This document shows positions 34,194-46,048 of a DNA stretch of 64,000 bases, piece after piece; position 1 is the stretch's first letter; each line of letters begins with the position of its first letter. The notes beneath the pieces were generated by a model, which ran no database searches, was not told the origin of the DNA, and saw only the letters and a list, made by a program, of their open reading frames with translations. This DNA is from Dioscorea cayenensis subsp. rotundata. Lineage: Eukaryota; Streptophyta; Magnoliopsida; Dioscoreales; Dioscoreaceae. Position numbers and translations under genes: made by a program. The stretch lies in assembly GCF_009730915.1 (NCBI RefSeq), contig NW_024086904.1:28827-92826 (forward strand), read 5' to 3'.

Positions 34194-36194
34194 TAATGGG
34201 GACACAGGTGTGCGTGCCTATCGCGTAATAAAGTGTGCTTAAAATACAAAGTATCAGTCCACAGAGAAGAAAGTGAATACTAGTAATAACCCTAAATGTG
34301 AAAAATAGCCTGGATAGTGAAATGATGTGTGCGTAAACAAAAGCAGAAGAATACTGAAGATAAAGGGAGAGAAATCAAGGAAGAAAGCGATGCTCGGGCT
34401 TAGTCTCCCTCTAGGGTTATAAAGTGCAGGACAAAGATTGTCTAAGCATGCAATCCTATTTGAACCGTAAGGTTTAAAAAAGTATATAAAACCATGATTT
34501 CTCAAACATAGAGTACCTAAATCGGTGCAGAGCTGATATAGACATCCACACAAATGCATTAACACTCTATGAAACCTTGTTATGGCTAATGACAATCTCT
34601 TAAGTAGATAATCTCCTCCCGGGGAAAAAAATAATCCCTAATCTGAATATAAAGTAGAGATGCGATTTCTCCTAAAATCTACTCCACATGATTGCAAAGA
34701 GCACAAAGATTCTCATTTACCCACTAGGAAGGATTGTGGGAAACAATGTCTCCTAGATATCCTAACTAAAGGATACCCACCATCCTCTTGAATTATGGCA
34801 AATCTATACTATGTGGGAATTTCTTCTCATCACATGGCAATACCAAATATGAGAGCTAAGGCTTTCACCTCGTTAGCAATCATGCATTCAATCACACAAT
34901 TATACTCAAATAAAAATGATTGCAAATAAGAAATCAGTTAAAGCATAAAAAATCCAATGAAGAATTGCCAGAAGACTTGCTCAAAAAGCTTTACACACTC
35001 CAATAAGATGGTCTTGACAGTTATGATCTTCAATCCCCTTGAATGTAAGTTCGACTTCTCCTCCAAATTGCTCCTTAAGCGCTGGAGATTCTCCACGTTC
35101 TTCCAAAACTTCGCCTCCAAGGGTCGCCCCAAAGAGTAGAATAAACCAAGTAAAATTTGCAATAAAAATCCTCAACAATTCTATTTATACCGGATTGCTT
35201 ACAGGCTACTTACAGGTGTAAGAACCTAGCCATAAGGGAGCTGAAAAAGATGGTCGCGAGCTGTACGGGTACACTTATGGCCGAAATCCCATCCGTAAAG
35301 TCTTCTGTTTGTGTTACGGTCCAACATACGGCAATAAAGGATGAATCGTAACCTTCGCTATACTACTTCTTGCCACTGCCCTTATGAGCGTAAGTACAGG
35401 TGGGCACGGGACGTCCGGCAACCCGGCCCGCCGGGTCATCGACCGGAGGGCGTGGCCAACAATCCGAACTCGGCCCGTCATAGAGACGGGCCGATATGTG
35501 CTTTGGCTTGGCCCAACCCGTGATCCAGCGGGTTAGCCATGCAGGGCCCAACCCTTTTTGAATTTTTATTTTTTCTAAATTTTTCTGAATTTTTTTAATA
35601 TTTAGTGGGCGGCCCGTCGAGTCAACATGGAGCCAGGGCGGTTCGGGGCCCGGCTTCTGTGACCCGGACTGCCGGGTCCGACGGGCCAACCCGGCCCGGT
35701 GGGTTCTATACCCAGTCGGGCCGGGTCCGGGTCGGTGGGCAGGTGAACCGCAACCCGGCGGGTCGGGCCTGCCGGGCCGGTTAACCGGCCCGTGCCCATC
35801 TCTAAGCTTAAGTTCTGGTTGTTAGCTCCTCTCGATAAGCCTTACAGGCGTTAGCCTTGCCCATAAGGTTCTCTGATTTGGCTTTGAATCCTCCTTACGG
35901 GCATAAGTATGTCAGTAAGGTCATCTAAATTTGACATACGGCAGTAAAGACAACCGTAAACTGGCCGTAAGCCACCTAGTTTATCTTGTCCTTGAAGAAC
36001 AAATGATGCCGAGATAACTCCAAATCCATCGTTTTGGGTCTAAAATGCTTCATTTGGCTTTATCAGTCTTTAAGCACTGCCCTAAGCCTGAGAATACAAA
36101 ACACACTAAATTTAGCATCGAATTCCACAATATAGTTCTAGTACATGCCGAATAAGTGTATAAATAGGTATAAAATACATACATACACTCATCA
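34194..36194 (-). mobile_element. Solo LTR nested in a related LTR
   Basis: Minus-strand LTR (on the plus strand from TAATGGGGACAC to CACTCATCA) flanked by a perfect 5-base duplication GTGTC at 34189-34193 and 36195-36199. No internal region is present, so it was reduced by LTR-LTR recombination. It has itself received a 410-base hAT-type MITE. Confidence 0.85.
35396..35805. mobile_element. GC-rich hAT-type MITE
   Basis: The ends ACAGGTGGGCACGGG and CCCGTGCCCATCTCTAA are inverted repeats. Flanks GCGTAAGT (35388-35395) and GCTTAAGT (35806-35813) form an 8-base duplication with one mismatch, the size made by hAT transposases. The interior is packed with GGCCCG / CGGGCC motifs in both orientations, in sharp contrast to the AT-rich host DNA. 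Confidence 0.8.
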
Positions 36195-37155
36195 GTGTCT
36201 TACATTCTCAAGTTTCGGGCGGCAATTAAAAGAGAGAGAGAACCGAAAGAAGCATTTTAGACCTCAAATGAAGAAATTGGATCTCTTTCGATATAAGTTG
36301 AAGAAAGACAAGGCAAACTGGGTGGCTTACGGGCAGCTTACGGCCTGCGTACTTATGGTCAGAGTCAAATTAGAGGACCATACGAGCAAGACTTACGCCC
36401 GTAAGGATGCCAATAAGAACCATCTAGAGGAGCTTACGACCAAGCTTACGCTTGTAAGTGCAGTCACAAGGGGTTACAAAGTGAAGCTTACGATCTAGCA
36501 CTTATGGTTGTAAATTAAACAGTAACACAAACAGAAGATCTTACGGACAGGACATACTGCCGTAAGTGATCCTGTAAGGCTTATAACTTATCTTCTCTAG
36601 CTCCTTATGGCCACATCTTTACGCTCGTAAGAAGCTCATATAAGTAGCCAATTATAAATAGATCTGATGAGGATTTTATAGACAATCTTTAAACTTTATC
36701 AAACCCTAGGGGATACTATGCTCGAGCATCATTTCTTCCCTTGATTTATCTCATGATTTACTTCTTATTTCTTACTTTCACTTTCTTTTGTTTACACACA
36801 TATCACTTAATTGTTGAGGATAATTTTCGGAATTAGGGCTACTACTAGCACTCTCATTCGTCCCTGTAAACCAACATCCTGCTTTACGCACACTATTATT
36901 ATACGATCGGTATGTATACTTGCATCCCTATCAAGTTATGGCTACTACTAGTGCTCTTATTCCTCCCTGTGGATCTTACGAGCGATGATGCTCGTAAGGT
37001 CCTCTTATGGGTTGTAAGAGCACTCATAAGACTCTATGGAAAACACCTTACGAGGGGATTACAGGTGTAAAGATGCCTGTAAATGTCTCTGTTTAAGCCT
37101 TAGGTGACTTTCCCTGAGGCTTATGGCCATAAGTCTACCTGTAAGCACTCCTAGT

Positions 37156-38423
37156 TTAGACAAATTTTGTATTTATACTGGCTCCTAGGTCCGGTAGGGC
37201 TTTCTCATCCACAAATTTTGTAAAACTCACTAGATCTTTCATCTTCCTCGGTAGCCAATTTTGTAGCAATGCTGAACTTCCTTCGCTCAATGTAATTGTT
37301 GGCCCTTTTTCAAATTTTCGCTTGTTCGTCAATAGATCCTTGAGAAATTTGGCATACTTTGGCATTTGCGAGAGGGCTTTAACAAACGATACATTGATTT
37401 GCAATTTGCTTCAACGAATCCAGAAATCTTCTAAATTGCTTATATGTTTGGTCATTTTTCAACCTTGATGGGTATGAGAGTCGTGGAATATACTACTTCA
37501 CCGGTAGTGGTGTTCTCTCTCAACAATCGGAGCATTTTCTCCCTCTTTCACCGGATTCTCATAAACCTCAATTTCTGGCTCTGTCTCTTTCTTTATCATC
37601 TTTTCTCAACCCATCCTCACTTCCTCACCCCTCCTAAGAGTGATAGCCTTGAGATGCTCATAGGGATTTGCTTTGATATTACTCGGTAAGCTGCCTTGTG
37701 GTCTTTCGGATAACAATTTTGCAATTTGGCTGACTTTTATTCTCTAAGTTTTAATGAGAAGAAGCCTATAGGTTCCTCGATCGTGTAGACTCTATGCTCT
37801 GGAATCTATCATCTGACTACTAAAATTTAATGAGAAGAAGCCTATAGGTTCCTCAAGTGAAAGATTCTAATATGATTATGGGTGAGGAAGAAATCCTGGC
37901 GGGGGCTTCTACTGCTGCCTAATTTCCCCAAGAGAAATTGGGGTGATTCCATCATCCTAGGGTTGTATGTGTTACCGTAGGGGTTCCTTTGTGATCATAG
38001 GGTACTACTAACAAAGTCAACTTGCTCGGTGGGTACATACGCCTCTCCTACGATAAAAAATTCTGTTGAAGAATATCCTCCCCCACATGTATCATAAGTC
38101 ATAACTATAGCTGGCTTTTGGGTAGACAAATCTTTTTACTTAGAGCCTCTACCTGGGAGGCTAACACTATAACCTCGCTAACCTCTATCATCCTGTGGGT
38201 TTTCCAACTGACTTGCTTCTAGATTCTATTAATAGTTATTAAAAGCTATATCTTTAATCAACTGCTTGGCCACCTCCGGGGTCTTACTACTAAGTGATCC
38301 TCATCCTACAGAGTCAATGAGCTACCGGGTACTCAGGTTGAGGCCTTAATGAAATATTTGTACTTTCATCCATTTTGGGAGGTTGTAATGTGGACATATC
38401 CTCGACAACACTTTTAATTTCTC
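37156..38423 (-). pseudogene. Ty3/gypsy gag-protease fragment
   Basis: At 37156-37404 the minus strand encodes a stretch typical of Athila/Tat-type gypsy polyproteins: NVSFVKALSQMPKYAKFLKD, then TITLSEGSSALLQNWLPRKMKD and LPDLGASI. The last matches the DLGAS form of the retroviral-type protease active site. Further on (37405-38423) the minus strand continues with decayed gag-like sequence (KQFRRFLDSLKQIA near 37410-37450) without an open frame. No reverse transcriptase or integrase is present. It belongs to the element whose 5' LTR starts at 42061. Confidence 0.7.
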
Positions 38424-41400
38424 TGATAAGTGTACAATATTCATATATTTCATATCATTTCGAATACTCATTGGGCGTGTATTAGAATCATATTTTCAAA
38501 TTTGATGCTAAATATAGTCTGTTTCACATTCTTAGCCTTAGGGCAACACTTCAATATGAGAGAGAGCTAAAAGAAGCATTACAGACCTTAAACGAAGAAG
38601 ATGAAGCCCTCTCGGCGTCATTTGATAAGGACAAAGGTAAACTAGGTGGCTTACGAGCATCTCATGGCCCACCTTAAGGCTATAAATACTTTCCAGAGAA
38701 CCTTCCGAGCATGCTTATACCCATATGAAGGACTCAGAGCCAAATCATAGGACCTTACGGGCAAGGCTTACACCTGTAAGGACCATCCAGATGAGTTTAT
38801 GACCACATCTTACGTCCACAAGGGCGGTCGCAAGAAGCAAAATAGTAAAGCTTATGGTCCAACACTTTCGGGTGTATGTTAGACCGTAACACAAACAAAA
38901 GACCTTATAGATGTAATTTACAGATGTAAGTGTTTCTGTAAGGCTGACAACCATCTTCTCCAGCTCCCTTATGGCCTCATCCTTACGCCCATAAGCAGAC
39001 AGGTATAAATAGATTTGATGAGGATTTTTAGGGCATTCTTGGCTTTTCTTTTCGAGTGACTCTTGGAAGCGAAGTTAGGGAAGTGATGCAGATGCAAGTG
39101 TACATGTTACTCATGTAATAAAGTGTGCGTAAGTGCAGAGTGTCAATACACAGGTAAAAAGGTGAATACTAGTAATAACCATAAACCTGAAAATTACCTT
39201 GAAAAGTAGAGTGATGTGTGTATAACAAAAAGCAAAAGTATAGTTAAAATGATGGGAAAGAAATAAAGGAAAAAAGCGTTGTCCAGGTATAACATCCCTC
39301 TAGGGTTATAAAGTACATGACAAAGGTTGTCTAAACATGCAATCCTAGCTATTTAAACCGAAAGATTTCCAAAAGTATAAAAAACCCTGATTTTTCAGGT
39401 AAAGAATAACTGAATCGGTGCAAAGCTGATACAGACATCCACACAATAGCATTAACACTCTATGCAACCTTGTTATTGGCTAATGATAATCCGTTAAGTA
39501 GATAATCTACCCCCAAATAGAAAATCTATCCCTAATCCGGATACAGTGTAGAGATCTGATTTCTCCTAAAATCTACTCCACATAATTCCAAAGAGCACAG
39601 AGATTCTCACTAATCCATTTAGACGGATTGTAGGAGACAAGGTCTCCTAGATACCCTATCCAGAGGCGTACCCACTATCTTCTCGAATTGTGGCAAGTCT
39701 ATACTAGGTGGGAATTTCTTCTCGTCACATAGCAATACTAAATATGAGAGCTAGGGTTTTCGCCTCGTTTGCAATCATGTATTCCATCACACAATTAAAC
39801 TCAAATAGATACGATTACAATTGGGACAATAAGTAAAGCATCAAGATGCTACAACCAATATCAAAAACATAAACCCTAGAGTTCAACTATACCCAAATAT
39901 CTACAAATTAGCCATCCATTAAAAGAGGCAAGCATTCAATATACAAAGAAAGAAGGAAAACATAAGAAAAATGAAAACCCCCTTATCAATCCCTAGGAAG
40001 AAGAATCGCTGGAGGAGTTGCTTGGAAAGCTTCCATGCACACCGCCAAGATGATCTTGACAGCTACGATCTTCAATATCCTTGAATGTAGGCTGGAACCC
40101 CATTCTAAATTGCTCCTTAAGAGTTAGGGATTCATTCCCTTTCTCCCAAAACCTCGTCTCCAAGAGTCACCCCAAAGAATAAAATAGATTAAGTGAAAGT
40201 TGCCCTAAAAATCCTCAATAGTTATATTTATACTTAGCTGCTTACAGGTGTAAATATCAGGCCGTAAGAGAGTTGGAAAAGATAGTCACGCGCCTTAGGG
40301 GTATGCTCACGGCAGTAAGTCTCATTCGTAAGGTCTTATGTTTGTGTTATGATTCAACATATAGCCATAAAGGATGGACTGTAACCTTCACTGTACTGCT
40401 TTTTACAACTGACCTTGTGGGAGTAAGCTCTGGTCGTAAGTTCCTCTAGATAGTCCTTAAGCATAGGAGATTCGTTACTTTTTCTTCCAAAACTTAATCT
40501 CCAAGAGTCGGCCTAAAAGAATTGAATAGACCAAGTGAAAGTTACCCTAACAGTCCTCATCAGTTCTATTTACACCTAACTACTTACAGGCTGCTTATGA
40601 GAGTAAGGACCTGGCCATAAGGGAGCTGAAAAAGATGGTCACGAGCCTTACGAGTACTCTTACCGTCGTAAGCTACATTCATAAGGTCTTCTATTTGTGT
40701 TACATTCTAACATATTGTCGTAATGGATGGATCGTAACCTTCGTTCTTCTGCTTCTTGCGACCGCCCTTATGGGCGTAACTTCTAGTCGTAAGCTCCTAT
40801 GGATAGCCTTTACTGGCATCCTTATGGGCGTAAGCCTTGCCCATAAGATTCTCTAGTTTGGTTCTGAATCCTCCTTACGGGCATACGCATGCCCGCAAGG
40901 TCCTCTGAATTTGACTTACGGTCGTAAGGACAACCGTAAGATGTCCGTAAGCCACCCAATTTGCCTTGTCCTTAATCACATGATGCCGAGAGAACTCTAA
41001 ATCCATCGTTTTGGGTCTAGAATGCTTCCTTTGGCTTTCTCTCATTTTTAAGTGCTACCCTAAGCCTGAGAATATGAAACACACAAAATTTAGGATCGTG
41101 AATTCCACAATATAGTTCCAAATACATGCTAAATAAGTGTACAAATAGGTATAAAATACATGCAAAAGTTGTACACTCATCGATAAGAAAGGAGATAAAC
41201 CTCCAACACTCAAGAGGCTATTCCAAGGGAGATTTGAATCCACATTCACGGAGATTAGAGATCGTAACTGCCAAGCTCACCTTGGCTGCATGAGTGAAAT
41301 CTTTCTTGGGGCTTCTCCGAGATTCTCCTCTGTCACGATTGAGAAGGGGTTTTCATGTGTTTCACGTTTTCTTCTATATCTTGTATCTTGGATGCTTATC

Positions 41401-41750
41401 CTCCATTAATAAAGGGCTAATTTGTTAGATGTTTGGGCATAGTTTAACTCTAGGGTTTATTTCATTGACATTGTTTGTTGGATATTTGGTGTTTTTAATT
41501 GTTTTTTTATTGTAATCATTTTTATTTTAATCTACTTGCGTGTTTAAATGCTTGGTATAGGGTACCCACCTAGCATAAGCATGCCATGATTAAAGGAAAT
41601 TGTGAGTAAGCCTATGTATAGGGTACTTTGGAGATTCCGTCTCCCTCAATTCTCCCAAGTGAGTTAATGGTAATCTCCGTGCTCTTTGCAATCATGTTGA
41701 GAGAATTTTAGGAGAAATCAGATCTCTGCTTTGAATTCAGATTAGGGGTC
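38424..41750 (+). mobile_element. Gypsy-family LTR, split by another LTR
   Basis: Begins TGATAAGTGTACAATATTC at 38424, is cut at 39083 by an oppositely oriented LTR, and resumes at about 41183 (GAAAGGAGATAAACC...). It can be followed to about 41745, after which similarity to the complete LTR is lost. Confidence 0.7.
39084..41182 (-). mobile_element. Solo LTR with an internal tandem duplication
   Basis: From TGATGCAGATGCAAGTGTAC to GTACACTCATCG. Flanks GGAAG (39079-39083) and ATAAG (41183-41187) are a decayed 5-base duplication; joining them restores the uninterrupted LTR sequence. It is longer than its relatives (2.1 against about 1.7 kb) because the promoter-proximal part with CTTACGG motifs is present twice (about 40105-40455 and 40456-40810). 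Confidence 0.75.
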
Positions 41751-42060
41751 CTCTATCGGTTTCCTTGATCTGCAATGGTATTGAATTGCTCTCATACTCA
41801 AGCCTGACTGTTAATGATCCTATTTCAGACAATAAAGTTGTTCTCAATCTGGTTCCAATCACTCTTTCTACACTACTCTCTCCTTCTACTTGTCTTATTT
41901 ACTTGCTTTTAGATATCTTACACTAGAATTAATTAAAATAAAAAAAATTCAAAGATAAAAAAAAATAAGAAAAAATACAAAGAAAAATAAATGGCTAAAA
42001 TGACATAAAAAAAAGTGATCCTAGTATCTCAAATCTTCCCCAGCAACAGAGCCAAAAACT
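41750..42060 (-). other. Gypsy 5' leader with primer-binding site
   Basis: At 42036-42058 the minus strand reads TTTTTGGCTCTGTTGCTGGGGA, directly inside the LTR that ends TCTATCA. It resembles the TGGCGCCGTTGCCGGGGA primer-binding site used by Athila/Tat-group gypsy elements, with several C-to-T type changes. The rest is A-rich leader. Confidence 0.65.
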
Positions 42061-43180
42061 TGATAGAGACACAAATGTACGTGCCAATTATGTAATAATA
42101 GTGTGCATGAAGCAAGATGTCGATCCATAGGAAATAATGAGAATACTAGTAATACAAAAGGAAGTAAAATCATGAAATGCAAAACAAAACGGGAGAGAAA
42201 TTAGGGAAAGAAATGATGTCTGAGCATAGCATACCTCTAGGGTTTGATAACGTGCAAGACAAAAGGTTTTCTATGTATCCAATCCTATTTGAACCAAGAG
42301 GTTTTATAATTATACTAAACCCCTTGGTAAAGGGTGAAGAACAACTGAATCTATGCAGAGCTGATATAAACATTCACACAATTGCATTAACACTCTATGA
42401 AATCTTATTATGAACTAATGAAAAATCTCTTAAGTAGGTAATCCCTATTATGAGGAGAGATTACCCTTAATTTGAATACAGAGTAGAAATGTGATTTCTC
42501 CTAAAATCTACTCCACATGATTGTCAAGAGCATGGAGATACTCACTAACTCACTCGGAAGAATTGAGAGTTCGAAGTCTCTAAAGTACCATATGTCTAGC
42601 CTTACTCACAATTCCCTCTAATTACGGCATATCTATGCTAGGTAAGTATTTCTACTCAACACAAAGCACATCAAGTATCATAACTAGGTCTTTCGCCACA
42701 TTAGCAATCAAGCATTCAAACACATAATTATATTCAAATAGAATGAATTGGAATAAGAAAAATAATGAAATCACATAAATCCAACAACCAATGTCAAAGA
42801 GTAAACCCTACAGTTTAACTATGTCATCCAAACAACAAGACACGATGAGAGACATGAAAAACATAAAAAACCTCCTTCTCAATCGTGTAGTAGGTGAATC
42901 ACCAATGAAACCCTAGGAAAGCTTCTGTGCACGCTGCAAAGGTGAGCTTAATGGCTATGATCTCCTATCCCCTTGAATATGGATCCAAATCTCTTCTTAA
43001 ATAGCCCCTTGAGCACTAGAGATTTGTCTCTTTTCTTCCCTAACTTCGCCTCTAACAAACTAATCAAAGAATCCAAAGAATGTCCTAAAAATCCTCATCA
43101 AATCTATTTATATACAGTTGCTTATGGGCTACTTACGGCCATAAGGACGTGGTCGTAAGGGAGCTAAGGAAGATGGTCAC

Positions 43181-44905
43181 TGATTAGTGTAGAACATTCA
43201 TGTATTTCATATTTATACACTTATTTGGCTTGTAATAAGATTATATTGTGGAATTCGATGCTAAATTTAGTGTGTCTTACATTCTCAGGCTTTAGGCAGC
43301 ACTTAGAGGTGAGAGAGAACCAAAAGAAGTATTCTAGACCTCAAACGAAGAAATTAGATCTCTCTCAGCATCATCTAAATAAGGACAAGGTAATCTGGGT
43401 GGCTTACGGGCAGCTTACGACCGTAAGCACTTTCCAAATTAAGAACCTTGCGGGCATGCTTATGCCCGTAATTAAGGAGGAGTCAGAACCAAATCAAAAA
43501 ATCTTATAGGTATGGCTTACGCCCGTAAAGATGCCCATAAGGACCATATAAAGGAGCTTACGACTAGAGCTTATGCCCGTAAGGATAGTCGCAAAGGACA
43601 ACACAGTGAAACTTACGGTCCAGCGCTTATGATTGTAAGTTGGATCATAACACAAACATAAGACTTTACATACGGGACTTACGATCGTAAGTAATCCCTT
43701 AAAGCTAGCGACTTATCTTCTCCAGCTTCTTACGACCACATCCTTATGCCCGTAAATAGCCCGTAAGTAGAGAAGTATAAATAGATTTGATGAGGATTTT
43801 TAGGGTATTTTTGGGGATTTCTTTTGAGCTATTCTTGGAGGCAAAGTTAGAGAAGAAAGGAAGCGAATTCTCCAGGAATTATTCGTGATTCTTGGAGGAG
43901 AACCACATTCAAGGGGATAGGAGATCATAGTCGTCAAGCTTATCTTGGCGGCATGTGTGAAAGCTTTCTTAGGGTTTCTCCGGTAATCCACCTATATATG
44001 GTACGATCGAGAAGGGGGTTTTCATGTTTTTAATGTTTCCTTTTGTGCCTTGTATCTTAGATGCTTTCCGTCCACTAATGGAGGGCTAATTTGTTAGATG
44101 TTTTGGCATAGTTGAACTCTAGAGTTTATTTCTTTGATATTGGTTATCAAATTTATGTGATGTAATTGTTTCCCCTATTGCAATCCATTCTATTTGAATC
44201 TAATCGCATGTTTGAATGCTTGATTTTTACCATAGGTGAAAGCCCTAACCATCATACTTGGTGTACTTTGTGATGAGTAGAAATATACACCCATGATTAG
44301 AGAAAATTGTGATTAAGCTTGGGTATAAGGTACTTTGGAGACTTCGTGTCCATCAATTATCTCGAGTGAGTAAATGATTATCTCCATACTCTTTGCAATC
44401 ATGTGGAATAGATTTTAGGAGAAATCACATCTCTACTCTGTATTCGATTTAGGGATAATCTCTCTTCAAAAAGGAGATTATCTACTCAAGAGATTATCAT
44501 TAGCTTATGGTGAGATTTCATAGAGTGTTAATGCGATTGTGTGGATGTCTATATCAGCTCTGTACCGATTCAGTTATTCTTCACCCTCTACCGAGGGGTT
44601 TAGTATAATTCTGAAAACCTCTCAGTTCAAATAGAATTGCATACCTAGACAACGTTTGCCCTGTACTTCATAACCCAAGAGGGATGCTATGCCCGAACAT
44701 CGCTTTTTCCCTTGATTTCTCTCCTACTTTATTTTCTGTATTTCTTGCTTTTATTATCTTTTGATTCACACACATTACTTCTGTAGTTAAGCTATTTTTC
44801 GGAATTAGGGCTATTAATAGTATTCTCTTTCTTCTTTGTGTACTGACACTCTGCTTCTAAGCATATTTTATTACACCATCGGCACGTACACTTGTATATC
44901 TATCA
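43181..44905 (+). mobile_element. Solo LTR, complete reference copy of the family
   Basis: 1725 bases from TGATTAGTGTAGAAC to TGTATATCTATCA, inserted in the minus-oriented LTR. Flanks GTCAC (43176-43180) and GTTGT (44906-44910) are a decayed 5-base duplication whose removal restores GATGGTCACGAGCC as in sister LTRs. A TATA box (GTATAAATAGATTTG, about 43774-43788) is preceded by many CTTACG/CGTAAG half-sites, including a perfect 16-base palindrome at 43677-43692. Confidence 0.82.
43677..43692. promoter_or_regulatory. Palindromic CTTACG-NN-CGTAAG motif in the LTR promoter
   Basis: ACTTACGATCGTAAGT is a perfect 16-base palindrome about 90 bases upstream of the LTR TATA box. A near copy is at 43413-43428, and many half-sites lie in every LTR of this family (for instance 36331-36530, 40905-40945, 52120-52480). 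Confidence 0.6.
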
Positions 44906-45443
44906 GTTGTGAGCCTTACGAGCTCACTTACAATTATAAATCCCGTATGTAAGGTCTTCTGTCTATGTTACGGTCCAACTTACGGATGTAAGTGCTGGAC
45001 TGTAAGCTTCACTATACTGTTCTTTACGATTTCCCTTAAGGGCGTAAACTTGGTCGTAAGCTTCGTTGGATGGTCCTTACGGACATCTTTACCAATGTAT
45101 GTCTAGCCCGTAAGATCCTTTGATTTGGCTTTGAACGCTTCCTTACTGGCATAAGCATGCCGGCAAGATTCTTTGCACTAGGCTTACGGCCCTTAGCAGG
45201 CCAAACTTCCCGTAAACCACTCAGTTTACTTTGTCCTTCTTCATTTGATGTAGAGAAAGTTCCAGCTTCTTCGTTTAGGCCTGAAATACTTCTTTTGGTT
45301 CCCCCTCATCTTTAAGTGCTGCCTGAATCCCAAGAATGTAAAACACATTAGATTTAGCATCAAATTCCATAATGTGCCCTTAATACAAGCCAAATGAGAT
45401 TACAAAATGGTATGAAATATTAGAATATTATACACTTATCAGC

Positions 45444-45528
45444 GGCCATGGCCTTGTGAAACTATGGTTAGAACAACGAGAAGGAGAAGATGAAGAAAGA
45501 TTACATTATTCATTCTTTCGTTGTTCAT
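45444..45528 (-). pseudogene. Dirigent 5' stub (signal peptide part only)
   Basis: The ATG is at 45526-45528 and the minus strand reads like the copy at 23756-24316 (MNNERMNNVIFLHLLLL...) up to the GHA junction. There similarity ends at the gypsy LTR (45440). The promoter follows upstream, interrupted by a MITE. The remainder of the gene is missing. Confidence 0.8.
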
Positions 45529-45581
45529 CTTATATCTCTATTTCTTTGCTTTTGGTCATGCTTAATCCCCCTGGCTCATAT

Positions 45582-45809
45582 CTTTTCTAAGGATGTCCCC
45601 ATAAAATGAATCTAGGGACGTCCCACAGCAACTGTAAGATCACTCATCTAACGGCTACTGTTTCATCACTAACCCCATCTCTGGGGCTAGTGATGCTAAC
45701 CCCACCTTTGAGGTTATATTTATAATAAAACAACCTTTAGATCATCATCTAACAGTTGTTATGGGACATCCCTAGATTTTTGAATCTGGGGGCGTCCTTA
45801 GATTACCGG

Positions 45810-45810
<1 letters not shown>
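45582..45810. mobile_element. MITE in the promoter of the dirigent stub
   Basis: CTAAGGATGTCCCC at 45587 and GGGGGCGTCCTTAG ending at 45801 are parts of 40-base inverted ends (both include ATCTAGGGAYGTCCCA). TCATAT borders both sides (45576-45581 and 45811-45816). The paralogous promoters at 22750 and 24360 are continuous across this point. Confidence 0.75.
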
Positions 45811-45844
<34 letters not shown>

Positions 45845-46048
45845 TGAAAGACATGGACATATTGTTTAATAAAATAATGGATAATCTAAAAGAATTCTTT
45901 AGTTTGTGCCATGTATAATTGGCAGTCACTGATAGCACCCGCCCTGCTTAAATTCCTATATTGTTATAGAATATATAAGTCAATGGAAGATGGTTGGTTG
46001 ACTTGTGAATTTTTTTTTTAATCAATGTTAAATGATGAAATATTAAAT
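45811..46048. repeat. Dirigent promoter segment, distal part
   Basis: It continues the promoter homology after the MITE: a (TA) run, then sequence matching 22770-22885 and 24880-24965. It is cut by a solo LTR at 46049. Confidence 0.65.

Larger units (their letters stand above)
34094..36933 (+). mobile_element. Gypsy-family LTR, split by another LTR
   Basis: Begins TGATAAGTGTCCAGCATTC at 34094 and ends CTTGCATCCCTATCA at 36933, with the TG...CA ends of this family. It is interrupted at 34194-36194 by a second LTR flanked by GTGTC on both sides, so the true LTR is 34094-34193 plus 36195-36933. Compared with the full copy at 43181-44905 it lacks a middle part after the ATAAATAGATCTGATGAGG promoter region. 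Confidence 0.75.
42061..45440 (-). mobile_element. Gypsy 5' LTR, split by a nested LTR
   Basis: Minus-strand LTR from TGATAGAGACAC (42061) to ACACTTATCA (45440), about 1.65 kb after removing the nested LTR at 43181-44905. The adjacent primer-binding site at 42036-42058 marks it as the 5' LTR of an element reading leftwards, whose gag-protease scrap is at 37156-38423. Confidence 0.75.

Noticed and set aside
34254-35799. Minus-strand frames of 65-113 codons, some Pro/Gly/Arg-rich
   Set aside because: They lie inside an LTR and a GC-rich MITE, do not recur as open frames in sister LTRs and match no family.
36195-37145. Spaced CTTACGG/CCGTAAG repeats as a possible CRISPR or satellite array
   Set aside because: Spacing is irregular, copies are half-sites within an LTR promoter, and this is plant nuclear DNA.
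38745-40856. Small hydrophobic frames (about 70 codons) at 38745, 40635 and 44909 that look alike
   Set aside because: They resemble each other because they are the same LTR segment in different copies; frames are short and not maintained in other copies.
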